64,000 nucleotides of DNA from NCBI GenBank assembly GCA_030248135.1, contig JASANC010002868.1, positions 1 to 64,000 of the forward strand, read 5' to 3'. Below the pieces are notes generated by a model that saw nothing but the letters and a program-made list of their open reading frames with translations, had not been told where the DNA came from and did not search any database. Shown piece by piece: positions 25,901 to 35,300 of this stretch. A program made the position numbers and the translations under genes. The DNA is from Theristus sp. LFF4_11. Taxonomy: Eukaryota; Nematoda; Chromadorea; Monhysterida; Xyalidae. Numbering within the stretch: position 1 is the first letter of the stretch; the number at the start of each line of letters is the position of its first letter.

Positions 25901-28834
25901 GCGAGCTGCATAACAGTCACACAGTTTTCAGTTGCGAGCTCCACAAAAATGGTACGCGTTTAGCGCCCGCTGTAAGGCGGATGCTGGGACGCACCTGCCG
26001 GGAGTTCAATAACCTCAGTTTCCGGCTTAGGCGGGCACCATCGCTGATACTCCAATACCTCCGTTGGAAACCCATGAGCACAGTTGAAGAGCGTCAGAGA
26101 ACGCACGGATTGCTCGCACGCACTGAATCAAGTGTGATACGCGTTTGTTGATTTGAACTGTTCAATGCGTCGGAGTACGTTTGTTGTGTGCGTTTATTGT
26201 CACCACCATAAATCATAAGCGGTTTACCGATGGCCTTGAAACGTAAGAAAAGTAAGTACGAAGTACGAACGAATTGCAAGTATGAAAGAATTTCTGTGAG
26301 GTAAAGATAAGCGGTGGAAACCCGCTAAATGCAGTAACAGCGTGTGCGTAAATAAATGGGGATGAATTCTTTGAGTGTGTGTCTAGAATGTCATTGAATT
26401 GTGTGAATTTTTTAAGAAAATGTGAAATGAGAAAAAAAGAGAATGTGAAAATTTGAAGAAACATAGGATATGCCGATAAATTTATGTTACAGTGCACACT
26501 GATTGGTTGTATTTTGAACGAGGGAATCATGTAGGCTGGGTATGAAGGCTGAGTCGAAGAAAATTTGATTCCAATCAGCACAGATTATCAGTTTCTGTTG
26601 GGTTACGTAATTCCGAAGTTTTTTTTCTGCAAGCAAAACAAATGCAATTTGCGCATTGTGGCAGTTGAATCGGACATGCTGATTGTGTGCATCGAGCTGA
26701 TCGGACCAATCAGTGACCCCAATTCAAAAGTAGCCGATTGTATAGTGTTGCCTATAGTACCGGATCCACTGTAATTTCGAATTAATTTCAATTCATGCCT
26801 CAGGAAATCGCGGAACAACAACAGAACTACGCTGAGATTCCAGAATTGCGCGAGAAACTCGAGCAAATCGAGCAGGAGGCGAATGACATCAAGAAGAAAT
26901 CAGAGAAACACATCACCGGCATCAGGTGCGCTTGGTTGTCGTTGTTGTTGTTGACGGACAGTATCCATCGTGAGATGACCAGATGGAATGTATCAACAAG
27001 TTGAACACCAACTTTACGCGTAGGTTACCGGGCGAGCTCCGGATACGAGCGGTGCGGGGCAGCTGAGTGGTGAAAATTAAAAAAAAACTCCTCGTCTCAT
27101 CTTGCGGAAACGATGGTGACCAAGCGGAATGCCAGGGGGTGACGCGAGCTTCCCACCGTCGGGAACCATGACAAGCTTGTACAAATTAGACTTTTTTTGC
27201 AATCCCGACCGCCAGACACGCACGCATCTTCCGTACACCCGGTAAACCTGTCGTACATCTGGTGCTCACCAGACCACCAATTATCTCGAAATGGATACTG
27301 TCGGCGCAAGAAAAACGACGCAACACTTCTTTACCCACTTCTATTAGGCTCCGTTCCGCTCTTTGCGACGATACTCAAGTGCAGTGCAGCTGATTGATTG
27401 CCTGTATTACATTCACGTTTGCAATAGTTCAAACGTTCAAAGTCCTTGTCTGTAAACGTTCTTCAACGTTTTATCACTCGCAAACACACTACCAGTATGT
27501 CGCAAACACACTAGCAGTATGTCGCAAATAGACTGCCAGTATGTCGCAAATATACTACCAGTATGTCGCAAACACACTACCAGTATGTCGCAAATATACT
27601 ACCAGTATGTCTGCCGGTGTGTTTGTGTGCAACATCACAAAAAGAAGAGTCCCTGCTGTTTTTTTCAGTTGGATCAATCAACGAAATCGCGACTTGAACA
27701 CAAAGCAATTCCTTGAAAATCAAGCTGAACTAGCGGAACAACTAAAACGACACGAGGATGATCCGTTCACTCGAAAGCAGGGCAACATGAAGGTGACGTT
27801 AGGGAGTTGCAGTGGAATGCCTATTTCAGTAAAGGCATCATCGGCAAGTTTTTTGGCACCTCATGTGAGATTCAAACCCACGCCTCTGGTATGCTATCAG
27901 ACTATTGCATTAGACCACTTACCGCCGAGACCCGTTTTTCCTCAGCAATTAGAAAACTATCGAATATCAACAGAACATGATCTTCGAACCGCTGTTGAAT
28001 GTTTTAAAAACTAATAGCTAACTGAATTCCAGATGGTCACCAAACGAAAAACGATACCACCAGTGCTCGCTCAACCACAAGCGGTCGATCAGTGAGTCAA
28101 AAAAAATATTTTTTCTGCATTCTTTCAAGTTTTCAAGCGTAATTTTCGTTTGTTGGTGTTACTATGTTTCGTCTGTATATCATATCTTTTCGGTGGGCAA
28201 AAGAAATCGCGCATTTTCAGCATTCGCTTTTCGACATTTCCAGTTTCCATTTTCAATTCTTTTTCTGCAGACCGGACTCCGCAGCTGCGTACGTGCCGAG
28301 GGTTCCCACCGCGCCCACAGCTACTCCACTGGCGCTGCCCGCTCTGCCGACCCCTGAACTTGCCGAATTAGCGGCGGTGCACGGCCAGTCGAAGTCCACC
28401 GATCCTGCGGCTGTTGCGTCATCGTCGCAAAGGAACGATCTCTTCTCGGCGCACGACTTTGACGTTGAGATTGACCTGGATGTCGTCAACACGCCGCAAG
28501 GTGTGTGTGGGGGTGGGGGATGATGCTAATTCAACAGTGCAGTGCGACTTTGTTGCAAGTTTCCTTTTTGCTGCTCAATGGAATGGGCGCATGTTTTTTT
28601 TGCTTATCGTTAAACGTATCGAGGCACCGGAGTTTTTTTGATAAAAAATGCGATGTTTTCAATCGATTGGGTTTTTTTCTGGACTCATTCATTCTTGTAT
28701 TTCGGTGCATGTTTTCGGTTGCAGTTGTCTCCGCTCCCGTTGCCCGACCGGTCAGTAATGTTTCGTCCGGCCCCGGCGTGGGACGTCGACTGGTCAGCCT
28801 TGAAGAATACAAACGCAAGCGTGGCCACATTTGA
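1922..28834 (+). CDS. rtf1: RTF1, Paf1 complex subunit (19 exons)
   Basis: RTF1 is a nuclear transcription-elongation factor of the Paf1 complex; it binds Spt5 through its Plus3 domain and stimulates H2B ubiquitylation. Exons: 1922-1982, 5256-5347, 5489-5683, 6037-6129, 6534-6622, 7404-7516, 7783-7992, 8360-8535, 9017-9169, 9520-9589, 9884-9996, 12744-12839, 12989-13066, 13314-13370, 26804-26925, 27669-27792, 28033-28091, 28271-28500, 28725-28834. All phases join, giving about 746 codons against about 710 in human. Visible features are an acidic Ser/Asp-rich N-terminus, [11 protein letters not shown] with [18 protein letters not shown] (histone-modification region), a Plus3 domain from about residue 344 ([45 protein letters not shown]), a coiled coil with [18 protein letters not shown], and the C-terminal signature [12 protein letters not shown]. 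Exon 1 is short and was picked because its donor phase and acidic sequence fit; it is the least certain exon. Intron 14 is 13.4 kb and holds a gene on the other strand. Confidence 0.95.
2028..3170. mobile_element. hAT-like G/C-run element (outer copy, self-nested)
   Basis: Nonautonomous element with terminal inverted repeats CAGTACCGTGGGC and GCCCACGGTACTG, flanked by an exact 8-bp duplication TTTACACT (2020-2027 and 3171-3178). Long homopolymeric G and C runs alternate with unique words such as GGTCCAACCTATGGTAACG. It is interrupted by a complete inverted copy of the same element at 2208-2767. No transposase is encoded; the Pro/Gly-only ORFs are read from the homopolymers. Lies in RTF1 intron 1. 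Confidence 0.85.
2208..2767. mobile_element. hAT-like G/C-run element (inner copy, opposite orientation)
   Basis: A complete second copy with the same termini, inserted in reverse into the outer copy. The 8-bp target GGTCCACC is duplicated on both sides (2200-2207 and 2768-2775). Removing the insert restores one continuous outer element like the one at 3342-4641. Confidence 0.85.
3342..4641. mobile_element. hAT-like G/C-run element, third copy
   Basis: Starts CAGAACCGTGGGCCC and ends GCCCACGGTACTG, with near-identical 8-bp flanks GACAGACA (3334-3341) and GACAGAGA (4642-4649). It is interrupted by a different MITE at 3405-4140. Internal unique sequence around 4255-4420 matches 2790-2940 of the outer copy. 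Intronic in RTF1. Confidence 0.8.
3405..4140. mobile_element. hAT-type MITE (TAGGGTTGTTAA family), copy 1
   Basis: Termini TAGGGTTGTTAA and TTAACAACCCTA, 736 bp, with blocks of A and T runs near each end and a unique centre. It sits inside a G tract of the element above, so its 8-bp target duplication reads GGGGGGGG on both sides. A close inverted copy lies at 60133-60858. Confidence 0.85.
6241..6393. repeat. Palindromic MITE (CAGTCGAACTC family)
   Basis: Short inverted-repeat element starting CAGTCGAACTC and ending with its approximate reverse complement, with CACGTG-like and GCATGC-like words around the centre. Other copies are near 10095-10175 (half), 32427-32556, 35772-35945, 43480-43617 and 63826-64000. 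This copy is in RTF1 intron 4. Confidence 0.65.
6660..7062. mobile_element. hAT-type MITE with AACCGGTTTTT-rich ends
   Basis: 403-bp element with termini TAGGGTTGG and CCAACCCTA and an exact 8-bp target duplication GATGTACT (6652-6659 and 7063-7070). Both ends carry runs of ACCGG/TTTT words; the centre is unique and noncoding. Located in RTF1 intron 5. Confidence 0.85.
10629..10838 (+). pseudogene. Acidic ORF remnant inside hAT-type element
   Basis: A 69-codon frame rich in Ser and Asp, with a GAT-repeat 3' half giving runs of Asp ending in DDDDE and a stop. The same sequence exists in the inverted copy near 54408-54700, but there the frame is altered by small changes and a Helitron has landed in its 3' end. 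It may be the tail of a lost transposase or captured host sequence; no domain is recognisable. Confidence 0.3.
10868..11799 (-). mobile_element. Nonautonomous Helitron 1
   Basis: Read on the - strand it begins TCTATAATACTAAGATAGT and ends with a perfect 7-bp hairpin (CCGTGCC-GTA-GGCACGG) followed after 8-9 bases by CTAG, then host T. It sits between host A and T with no duplication, the Helitron rule. The sister hAT copy (about 51455) has the uninterrupted host sequence ACTGAATAAATATT, which gives the exact ends. No Rep/helicase is encoded. Confidence 0.85.
14564..19598 (-). CDS. MARVEL-like four-membrane-span protein, nested gene
   Basis: Exon model (- strand): 19410-19598, 15214-15390, 14829-14933, 14564-14674. 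Phases all join, giving 193 aa. Residues 1-63 are hydrophilic with a His/Gln-rich stretch and a basic end (TKRKIK); four hydrophobic segments follow, near [54 protein letters not shown] and [20 protein letters not shown]. The last, aromatic/acidic then basic, resembles the fourth span of MARVEL proteins (CMTM, plasmolipin, MAL), which organise membrane apposition and vesicle traffic. Exons 2-4 are well supported; linking the 19.4 kb exon across a 4 kb intron is inference, and another exon could lie between. A TTTATT (AATAAA on the - strand) at 14351-14356 could end the transcript. The gene lies wholly inside RTF1 intron 14 on the other strand. Confidence 0.6.
15665..15833. mobile_element. Small TTAA-flanked MITE with GCGC-rich arrays
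   Basis: Bounded by TTAA on both sides, with short inverted termini (AGGCTCATTCATG against CATGAACGGCG). The inside consists of repeats such as GCGCGCTGAAGCGCG and GCTGACGCGC. TTAA flanks suggest a piggyBac-type mover, but there is no coding sequence. Confidence 0.55.
17121..18591. mobile_element. Larger member of the TTAA/GCGC MITE family
   Basis: Begins GTAAAGGCCCATTCATGC and ends CCATGAATGGCGCTTAA. Arms of about 350 bp (17121-17470 and 18240-18591) are inverted repeats built of AAGCGCGCTGACGCGC-type units plus GAAGCTGCGTCAGCCGC. They enclose about 770 bp of AT-rich unique DNA containing a tRNA-like sequence. The right end has TTAA; the left has GTAA. Confidence 0.55.
17647..17722 (-). repeat. 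tRNA-like sequence (pseudo-tRNA or SINE head)
   Basis: On the - strand there is an A-box-like GTGCAGTGGTAACATG and, about 30 bases on, a B-box-like AGTTCGAAACC. The anticodon arm would have a 5-bp stem but only a 6-base loop, so a working tRNA is unlikely. Confidence 0.35.
24950..25498 (-). other. 182-codon open frame, unknown, intronic
   Basis: Longest unexplained frame in RTF1 intron 14. It is hydrophobic in places (a segment ending [13 protein letters not shown] and another before [10 protein letters not shown]) and Cys/Ser-rich, with no recognised motif. Base composition is like the surrounding intron and there is no repeat signature. It could be chance or an unrecognised exon. Confidence 0.15.
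27477..27612 (+). repeat. 22-bp tandem repeat, about six copies
   Basis: Unit AGTATGTCGCAAACACACTACC with CACACTA/TATACTA/TAGACTG variants. It ends about 55 bases before the acceptor of RTF1 exon 16 (27669), so it lies next to the branch-point region of that intron. Confidence 0.85.
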
Positions 28835-29244
28835 TGGGCAAAATGGTCAACCAGTTCAACAATGTTCACCTGTTCAACCGCTCGCGTGATGATGCTTGTG
28901 TCAGCAGACCGTAATGCTTTTTTGCTTTTTTGAATGGTGAAACAGTTTTTTTTGTGCTGCGAAATTTCAGTTATATACTCGAAAGTGCGAGTTTGTACAC
29001 TCAAAATTCAGATGAAAAACGTGACACTATTTTTACTGTGCGTGTCCGTCCAGCAAGTAGTTTAAGTGTTGTTTAGTAACGTAATTTTTGTATCTTCATG
29101 CAACTTCCAACTGTGAACAGTGGTGATGTTTTCAAAAATCACGATTTCCCGTATTTGATGTGAAGTCATCTTGTTTTCATTTTTTACCGTCCCTGTGCGC
29201 TTGTTCCTGTCGGCTCTGCCGTAAAAGTTTGATCAAATCGAGCA

Positions 29245-29251
29245 AAATAAA
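29245..29251 (+). terminator. Candidate RTF1 poly(A) signal
   Basis: AATAAA about 410 bases after the RTF1 stop codon. Nothing else in 28835-29480 looks coding. Confidence 0.35.
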
Positions 29252-29492
29252 ACTGAAAATTGTTTTGAACGTTTTGCCGCTGGTACGGGCGTCCGTTTCG
29301 TGTGGTGAGGGCATTGGCTTAGCAGTGGACGCTCTTGGGTAGCCTCTTGCAAATCTCAACTTCTGTGCCTGCATGTCTCGCCTTTTGCGACGTTCAGGAA
29401 TTTTGATTTTTTCCCGAAAATCACGAAAATGTCCAGCGTTTTATTTTTATTCGAATGAATGGAAAACAAGAAACAGTACAAAAGCGAAATAT

Positions 29493-29562
29493 CCGCGAAT
29501 CGAACTCGCAAATATGAAAACAAAAAACCATTTGTTACCGAGTTTGACTACACCACGCATTT
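29493..29562 (-). repeat. tRNA-like sequence
   Basis: The - strand has an A-box-like GTGGTGTAGTC and a well-formed T arm (TGCGA, loop GTTCGAT, TCGCG). The anticodon arm does not give a 7-base loop and no acceptor stem closes, so this is a tRNA relic or SINE promoter. Confidence 0.3.
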
Positions 29563-29869
29563 TTTTCACAACTCTTGAAAACTAACAGTGTACTGTAAAA
29601 CTAATGCAGTTTTGGTATTCTAGCATTTTGAATCTGGTACTCTGACACCGCATCAAGCTAGCTTTTACCAACCAGTGATCCCAATCCGAATTCAACCAAA
29701 TACAATGTACCTGACTGACAAGTTAGCCATGTGCTGTCAGCCAGCACACCGTATTTTGGCATCCATAATACGCTGCAAAAAATCGACATCAAAATAATAA
29801 TGAAAGTGTTATAAACATACACGTGTGAAAAAATATTCGACTTTTTGGAGAACCAAGAAACATTTGCAG

Positions 29870-30262
29870 TCAATCGCATCGCGACTGTTCATAATTATCG
29901 CAACAGAATGACTCGAGGAACTCGATTGTGCACTTGCCCGCGACGCAGCACCGGCGACCGTATGATTCGTCGTCATTGCGGTCGGTCGACGGTTGTGCAG
30001 TGGTCGCAATCGCGGGTCGCAGACAACAGCGGCAGACGGTGCGGTACACCAGATTGCGTAATTGACGACCGCACATTCGAAAGTATTGCACCGTTCTGTT
30101 CGTATTTTGCGCGGTCAAATCAACGGTATTGTTGTTGTCGCGGTGCTCTTCCCGTTTCCGTCGACCGCACTCCGCACCGCGGGCGGGCACCAGCAGTGGA
30201 GCAACCGCAATGAGGACGGCGACGAACAGCACGAACGACGACCGTGCGGTTTTCGGTGACAT
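29870..30262 (-). CDS. Insulin-like peptide precursor, nematode beta-type layout
   Basis: 130-aa single-exon precursor of a secreted hormone acting through an insulin/IGF-type receptor. Residues 1 to about 30 form a signal peptide (hydrophobic FVLFVAVLIAVAPLLV, then PARGAE). A prodomain follows with RRKR at 34-37. The B-chain region has C64-G-R and V76-C77-R-C-C80; the A-chain region is RRCC (C105, C106), C111, then after eight residues C120-C121. The CC-C-C core of the A chain matches the insulin superfamily. The extra cysteines at 79/80 and 121 could form the additional disulfide typical of nematode beta-type insulins. There is no clear dibasic pair after the B chain; the only one before the A chain is R103-R104, directly against C105. 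An extra C129 lies near the C-terminus. It sits between RTF1 and the ATG8 gene. The family call is firm; the subtype is inference. Confidence 0.82.
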   Translation of the reverse strand: MSPKTARSSFVLFVAVLIAVAPLLVPARGAECGRRKREEHRDNNNTVDLTAQNTNRTVQYFRMCGRQLRNLVYRTVCRCCLRPAIATTAQPSTDRNDDESYGRRCCVAGKCTIEFLESFCCDNYEQSRCD

Positions 30263-32302
30263 TTTTTTCTGTCTTAGCGATATTGTCTCCCTTTTTCAAG
30301 GAATTTTTGAGAGCCGCGGGAACCGAAAACGCACACCAACAAACTTCGGATTTGTTGACTTGCCGACCGGAATATAGAGGAACAACTACTACTGAACTAG
30401 ACTCGGCGGTAGTGGACTGATATGGGATATGCATACGTCTGTGACTTTTATATCAATGCGGTCGCGTTAATAATCCCGCTGATGGCATCACAGCAGACTT
30501 TACAAGCTAATCAGAAATTGGAGTTTCCATTGAGTTCGTTGCTGCATGTGGACGGAGACGATAGTCACTGTTATCGGACGCAATTAAACGAAGCATAAAA
30601 CACTGTCTTTTTAAGTTTTATGGACAGTTCCGACTGGAAAGTAGGTCATCTTGGTCATGGGGAATTGGCCATGAAGCACTTTTTCCTCTTCTTGTTCTTC
30701 CGAACTTAACGTTAATGACGTCAAAAAAACATCAACACTAATCCTTCCTGGTTTTCGCGTTGTGCCGCGCGATGAATAATGTTGAATGTTGTTCTTTGAT
30801 TGCTGTAGTGTGCAATGGCTGGATAAATGTAATTGGTAAACAAGCCTTTTTGACCTTTTCCCTGTGACATTTCGTTTGACCCGTAAACAACAGAGAAAAA
30901 GACACTCCGATCAGTCTAACTTGAAGTTCATCATGGCAAAATTCATCCAACTGCTCTTCGGGTTTTTTTCATATGAATTGTTTTAAATTCTTTACTGCTG
31001 AATGGTGTTGACTTTTAATCTTTTAATCGAGAAATGACCATGCCAGTGAAAACAGAACATGAACGGTCGGCTAACAAAGAATAACTCACCCAAAAAATAC
31101 ACCAACACAAAAGCGAATAAAATAAAGCACCGATTATTTTTGAACCAGTATCAAACGTTCTAAATAGTCACACAGAACAAAGTAACACAAAAATGCAAAA
31201 ATCACAACATTAGAATTCCAAAATGTTTAATTCAGTTTAGTTTTAGCCAAAATTCCGCAACGAACAAAGTTAAAAAGGCAAATATCAAGCAAAAAGTGTG
31301 TTTTAAAAACCTAATTTTCAATGGAGTCCAGCTCAAAATGCAACTTTAAAATTTGGAAAAGTTTACAAGACGGACAAAAAAGACTTGCGCAAATCCAAGA
31401 GCAGCAACGGAAATACATATACCACAGTTTTTTCTGCTTTGGAAGATTTACAAGGCGTTAAGATTCTGCTTCAAATCTATGGATGCACCTTAAAAGACAC
31501 ACACACTATTGCACAAAATAATCATCTGTTCCTTGAAACTACTGAGACACAGAAACGCGTCACCGGAACACAAGTTTGTTCTCAGGTTCCAAAACGCACA
31601 CTTTAGAAAATTACTTGATGCGAATGTTTTTTATCTCGTTCCCTGTAACCAAGAAACCGAGTATTTTTGAGGAAGCCAAAGCAACTTTAACAATACGATT
31701 CTTTTAATTTTAAGTAACGCATGTACCAAATGAAGCTGACACAATAATGCAGTGCTGTTGAAGTGCAAAGGCAAGAAAACTGAATTATCCACATTAACGA
31801 GATGGAAAGTCTCACGAGAAAATTACACTGAAGCACGAGAAAAAAAACAGTAACTTGTGAAAACTGTAGAGTGTTGATATTATTACTGCGGGCGTCACAA
31901 ACTATGATCAGATAAACTTGCTACAACTTTTACAAATGGAACCAGTGTTGAAAACACACAAAATAAATAATGAAGTTACAAGCCGTGCGTTTGTTTTGCT
32001 TCACTGTGACCTCAATTTGAAATGCACAAAAACACCGGTTCTGAAAATCCAAAACAAACGAAAATCAATTCTGAAAGAAACAAAAAAACAGTTTGCAGAG
32101 AGAGAGTTGCATCACGTGAAACACGAGCTTGAAAGCGCTTCATCAGGTACCCGTTAGATAATGAAATAATGCAATGCAAAACCATTACACACACGAGGCG
32201 AACGCGAACCGTCAAGGAATGAAAAATGAAATTCTCAACGAAAATAAAGAAAGTAGTCGGCTTTGTTGACTTTTTGCGCAGAAATTGAGATGATGCAACT
32301 TT
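30263..32302. other. Intergenic, no recognised gene
   Basis: AT-rich spacer between the insulin-like gene and the ATG8 gene (both - strand). It should contain the insulin-like promoter and the ATG8 3' end. Only short random frames; no repeat recognised. Confidence 0.6.
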
Positions 32303-35300
32303 CTATCCGAACGTTTCTTGCGACGCGTATTTCATGTACAAAAATCCGTCTTCCCGGTCGCGGTACTGCGCGTGCAGTTCGTGCATGCTAACCTGCAATC
32401 GGTCCATTCATGTGAGCATACCGTCGAGCTCTTAAATTATAAGCAATCCGCTGATTGGTTGGTGATCACGTGCGGCGCATGCTTTCTGTGCAGGCATTGG
32501 CTGTGGGTGGGGGCTGTGGATCACCACCCAGTCAACGGATTGCCCATAATTTAAAGTTTGTCTGCATGTCGACGTACATGACACAGTCGAACTGTGCATC
32601 ATAGGCAATCAGCTGATGAGCTGTAATCTAATTTCACCATACTGCTGATTGATCATAGCACCCAAACAGCACGCAAACCTTGCGCAGCGGCAGAATGCAC
32701 GAATTATGTTTTGGCGAAACAGTTTACTGACTGTAACTGCAGAAGTCAAAACGCAACGAATGGCATTAAGCCGAGCGAAAACCGTGAGCAAGTCAAACGT
32801 CACATTGGAACACATGTCGGCCATATTTGTAGGAGTCATGTAGAATAGACCACAATTCGCAATTATTAAACATCATATCATTTCTGGAGTGGCTTTTCTG
32901 CGTTTTGTGCGATTCAACATTTGGTTTCAAAAATCTAAAGAACCACCCCCCGCCCCCCCCCCCTAGAGATGTAAGGGTCAAAAAATTTTTTTTTTAATTT
33001 TTTTTTTAAAAAAAAGTAAAAAAAAAATGAGCATTTTTTTTATTTTTTTTATTAAAAATTTTTGAAATTTTTTCTTTAATGTGCCCTGAAAATGCCGTTT
33101 TTGGCATAATTTTTCGAAAGTTCAACAAAAATTTTCTTTGACTTTACCTTGTCACTTAGTCTTCAACGCTGCAGGTGGTATTCTGGATTGATTTATCGAC
33201 TGTTTTCAGCCTTGGTGAGTGATGATCGACTCGCGCATTGAAGTACTTGAGCGTCGCAAAGGCTAGTTCAACAAATTCCGATGTCGCTAAGGTGAGATAG
33301 AAGCAGAGAACTCACATTTACGCATCGTTTTTCAGGATCTCGAAAGGTGGAAATTGCACTGTCTGCCACTGCAAGCGTAACTTCGTTGGTTGCTCGTTGC
33401 TGTTTCGCCTCGTGTCGTCAGCGTGATCACACCGGTTTGTTGTGGAACTTGTTTCCATGTTATTTGAGGTGAATTGAGAGGCAAAACACGAGACGTGATG
33501 TCGTCGGTGGGAAAATGGGGTCGCCGAAACCAAGTCTGAAATTTTCACCCTCCTCCCATATGAGTGGGGGTCATATGGTAAGTCGGTGGCTCCTCAGATG
33601 GTGATATTCGGACTCCCTGAAAAATTCTGAACAACTTTCATTTTTAAAAAAAAAAATTTTAAAAAAAAATTTTTTTTTTTTAAAAAGAAAAAAAATAGAA
33701 AATTTTTTTTTTCTTGACATCTCTACCCCCCCCCCAAAACTGACCGTCATTGAGGCGACGGCGCGATCGTCGATTAGAAAATAGATCGCTTGATTTCGAC
33801 CGAGCTCCATTCGATTGCTGCAGAAAAAAATGATGTCTTCAATTTTGCTTCATGACAAGTTTTGGTTTCAATGTTTGAGGTCAAAAACTATAAAATTATT
33901 TAAAAAAACTAAAAAAATAGAGGAGAGCAATGAAGCAAAAGATGTCGCACATCAAAAACGAACCGAATGATGGTGACGAACTGCGAGAGGGTGATGTCAC
34001 GGGGCACCAGGAACTTGATGCGGTCGAGGTCGGGCAGCTGGCGCTCCTTCTTGAATCGCTCCAGGATGATCTGCGCGAGTGCAGAGCGGAAAAAACTTCT
34101 TTTATGCAAAAAAATCGAGTTTCTCAAAACTGTGCGCGTTTAACAGGTGATGTCATCTGCATCTCTGCAGTGCACAAGCCATCGCGCGTTTGGAAGGCGG
34201 TCGAAAAATGTGTTGCTGTTGTTGTTGTTGTTCGTGGGCCCAGGATGGGCGAGCTGGTGACGCAATTAGGCCGATCGAGCAGACGCTGTGTAATCTCTTT
34301 TATTTTGGTCCCGCGTCTCAATGTGCGCATAGATGGGTAAGCAGTCTCATGCACGACGCGGGAATTCAAAATTGGCAAAGCGATCCGAGTCCCCTAAATA
34401 AGGCCGGGTCACTTAGGCTATTCTGAATTGCCACATACAGACTGAAACTAGTTTCTTTTCACGTCCACAACCGCATTGAGTCGCCGGTCTTACAGAAAAG
34501 ATAATATATAAATAGAAGCTGCGTCGTTGTCCACTGGTCGGAAAAATTGCGTCACCGTTACAGGCTGACTGACGCCAAAGTTGGCGCCAGCGCCACGCCA
34601 GTCAAACAGTGGCGGCAACTAGACAACAACACCAACAACAACAGCAACAACAACACAGGTGTACAAGCGGAGCAGCGCGCCAGTCCACACTCAACACGTT
34701 CGATCGAAGAAACACGCAACAAAACGAAGCGCATTTTGAAAACCTCTGACCGACCGACCATCACTTTGCCGGGGAATTTCTCCTGTATATCGAGCACCTC
34801 CTTGCGTCGTTGCTCGAGCGTCGTGCGCTGCCTGTAGTATTTGCTCTTTTGATCTTTCGCCGTCGCCTGTTGCTGCTGTTGAACGCGATTACTGGCAGAC
34901 GAACCTGAATGAATGAATGAATGCAATGCTCGCCGCGTGATTTGGCAAATCGATTTTACAAATTTGTTCCTTTCCGTGATGTTTGTTCATTTTCTTTGGT
35001 GCACAGATTTTTTCCACAAACTGAATTGAACGAACCACATAAAACCAATGTTTGTCCCGTGAGCAACTCAGTCCGTTTGCACGCATGCACTGAAAACTGT
35101 ATAACAGGCAATTTGTGCACTCTGGGTGGTACGCTGATTGGCTGCAGCGAGTGAACCGTCGTTAGTCTTTCAAAAAGAAGCTCTGCAAAAGACGAACAAC
35201 CGTAAAAGCCGGCACGAACCGAGCGGATCGGAGTGTCGCCGTGGTGTGGTGCTCGAGAGTGAGCTCGCCAGCGTGGATGCGCCGCCGCCGCGGTTGGCGC

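Larger units (their letters stand above)
13371..26803 (+). other. RTF1 intron 14 (13.4 kb)
   Basis: AT-rich intron holding the antisense MARVEL-like gene (14564-19598), two TTAA-flanked elements (15665-15833, 17121-18591), a tRNA-like sequence, and an AAC microsatellite near 24763-24787. From about 19.6 to 26.8 kb I see only low-complexity AT-rich sequence, with one 182-codon open frame on the - strand (24950-25498) that has no recognised domain. Confidence 0.7.

Noticed and set aside
27477..27612. CRISPR-like array
   Set aside because: Units are contiguous 22-mers with no spacers, in a eukaryotic intron.
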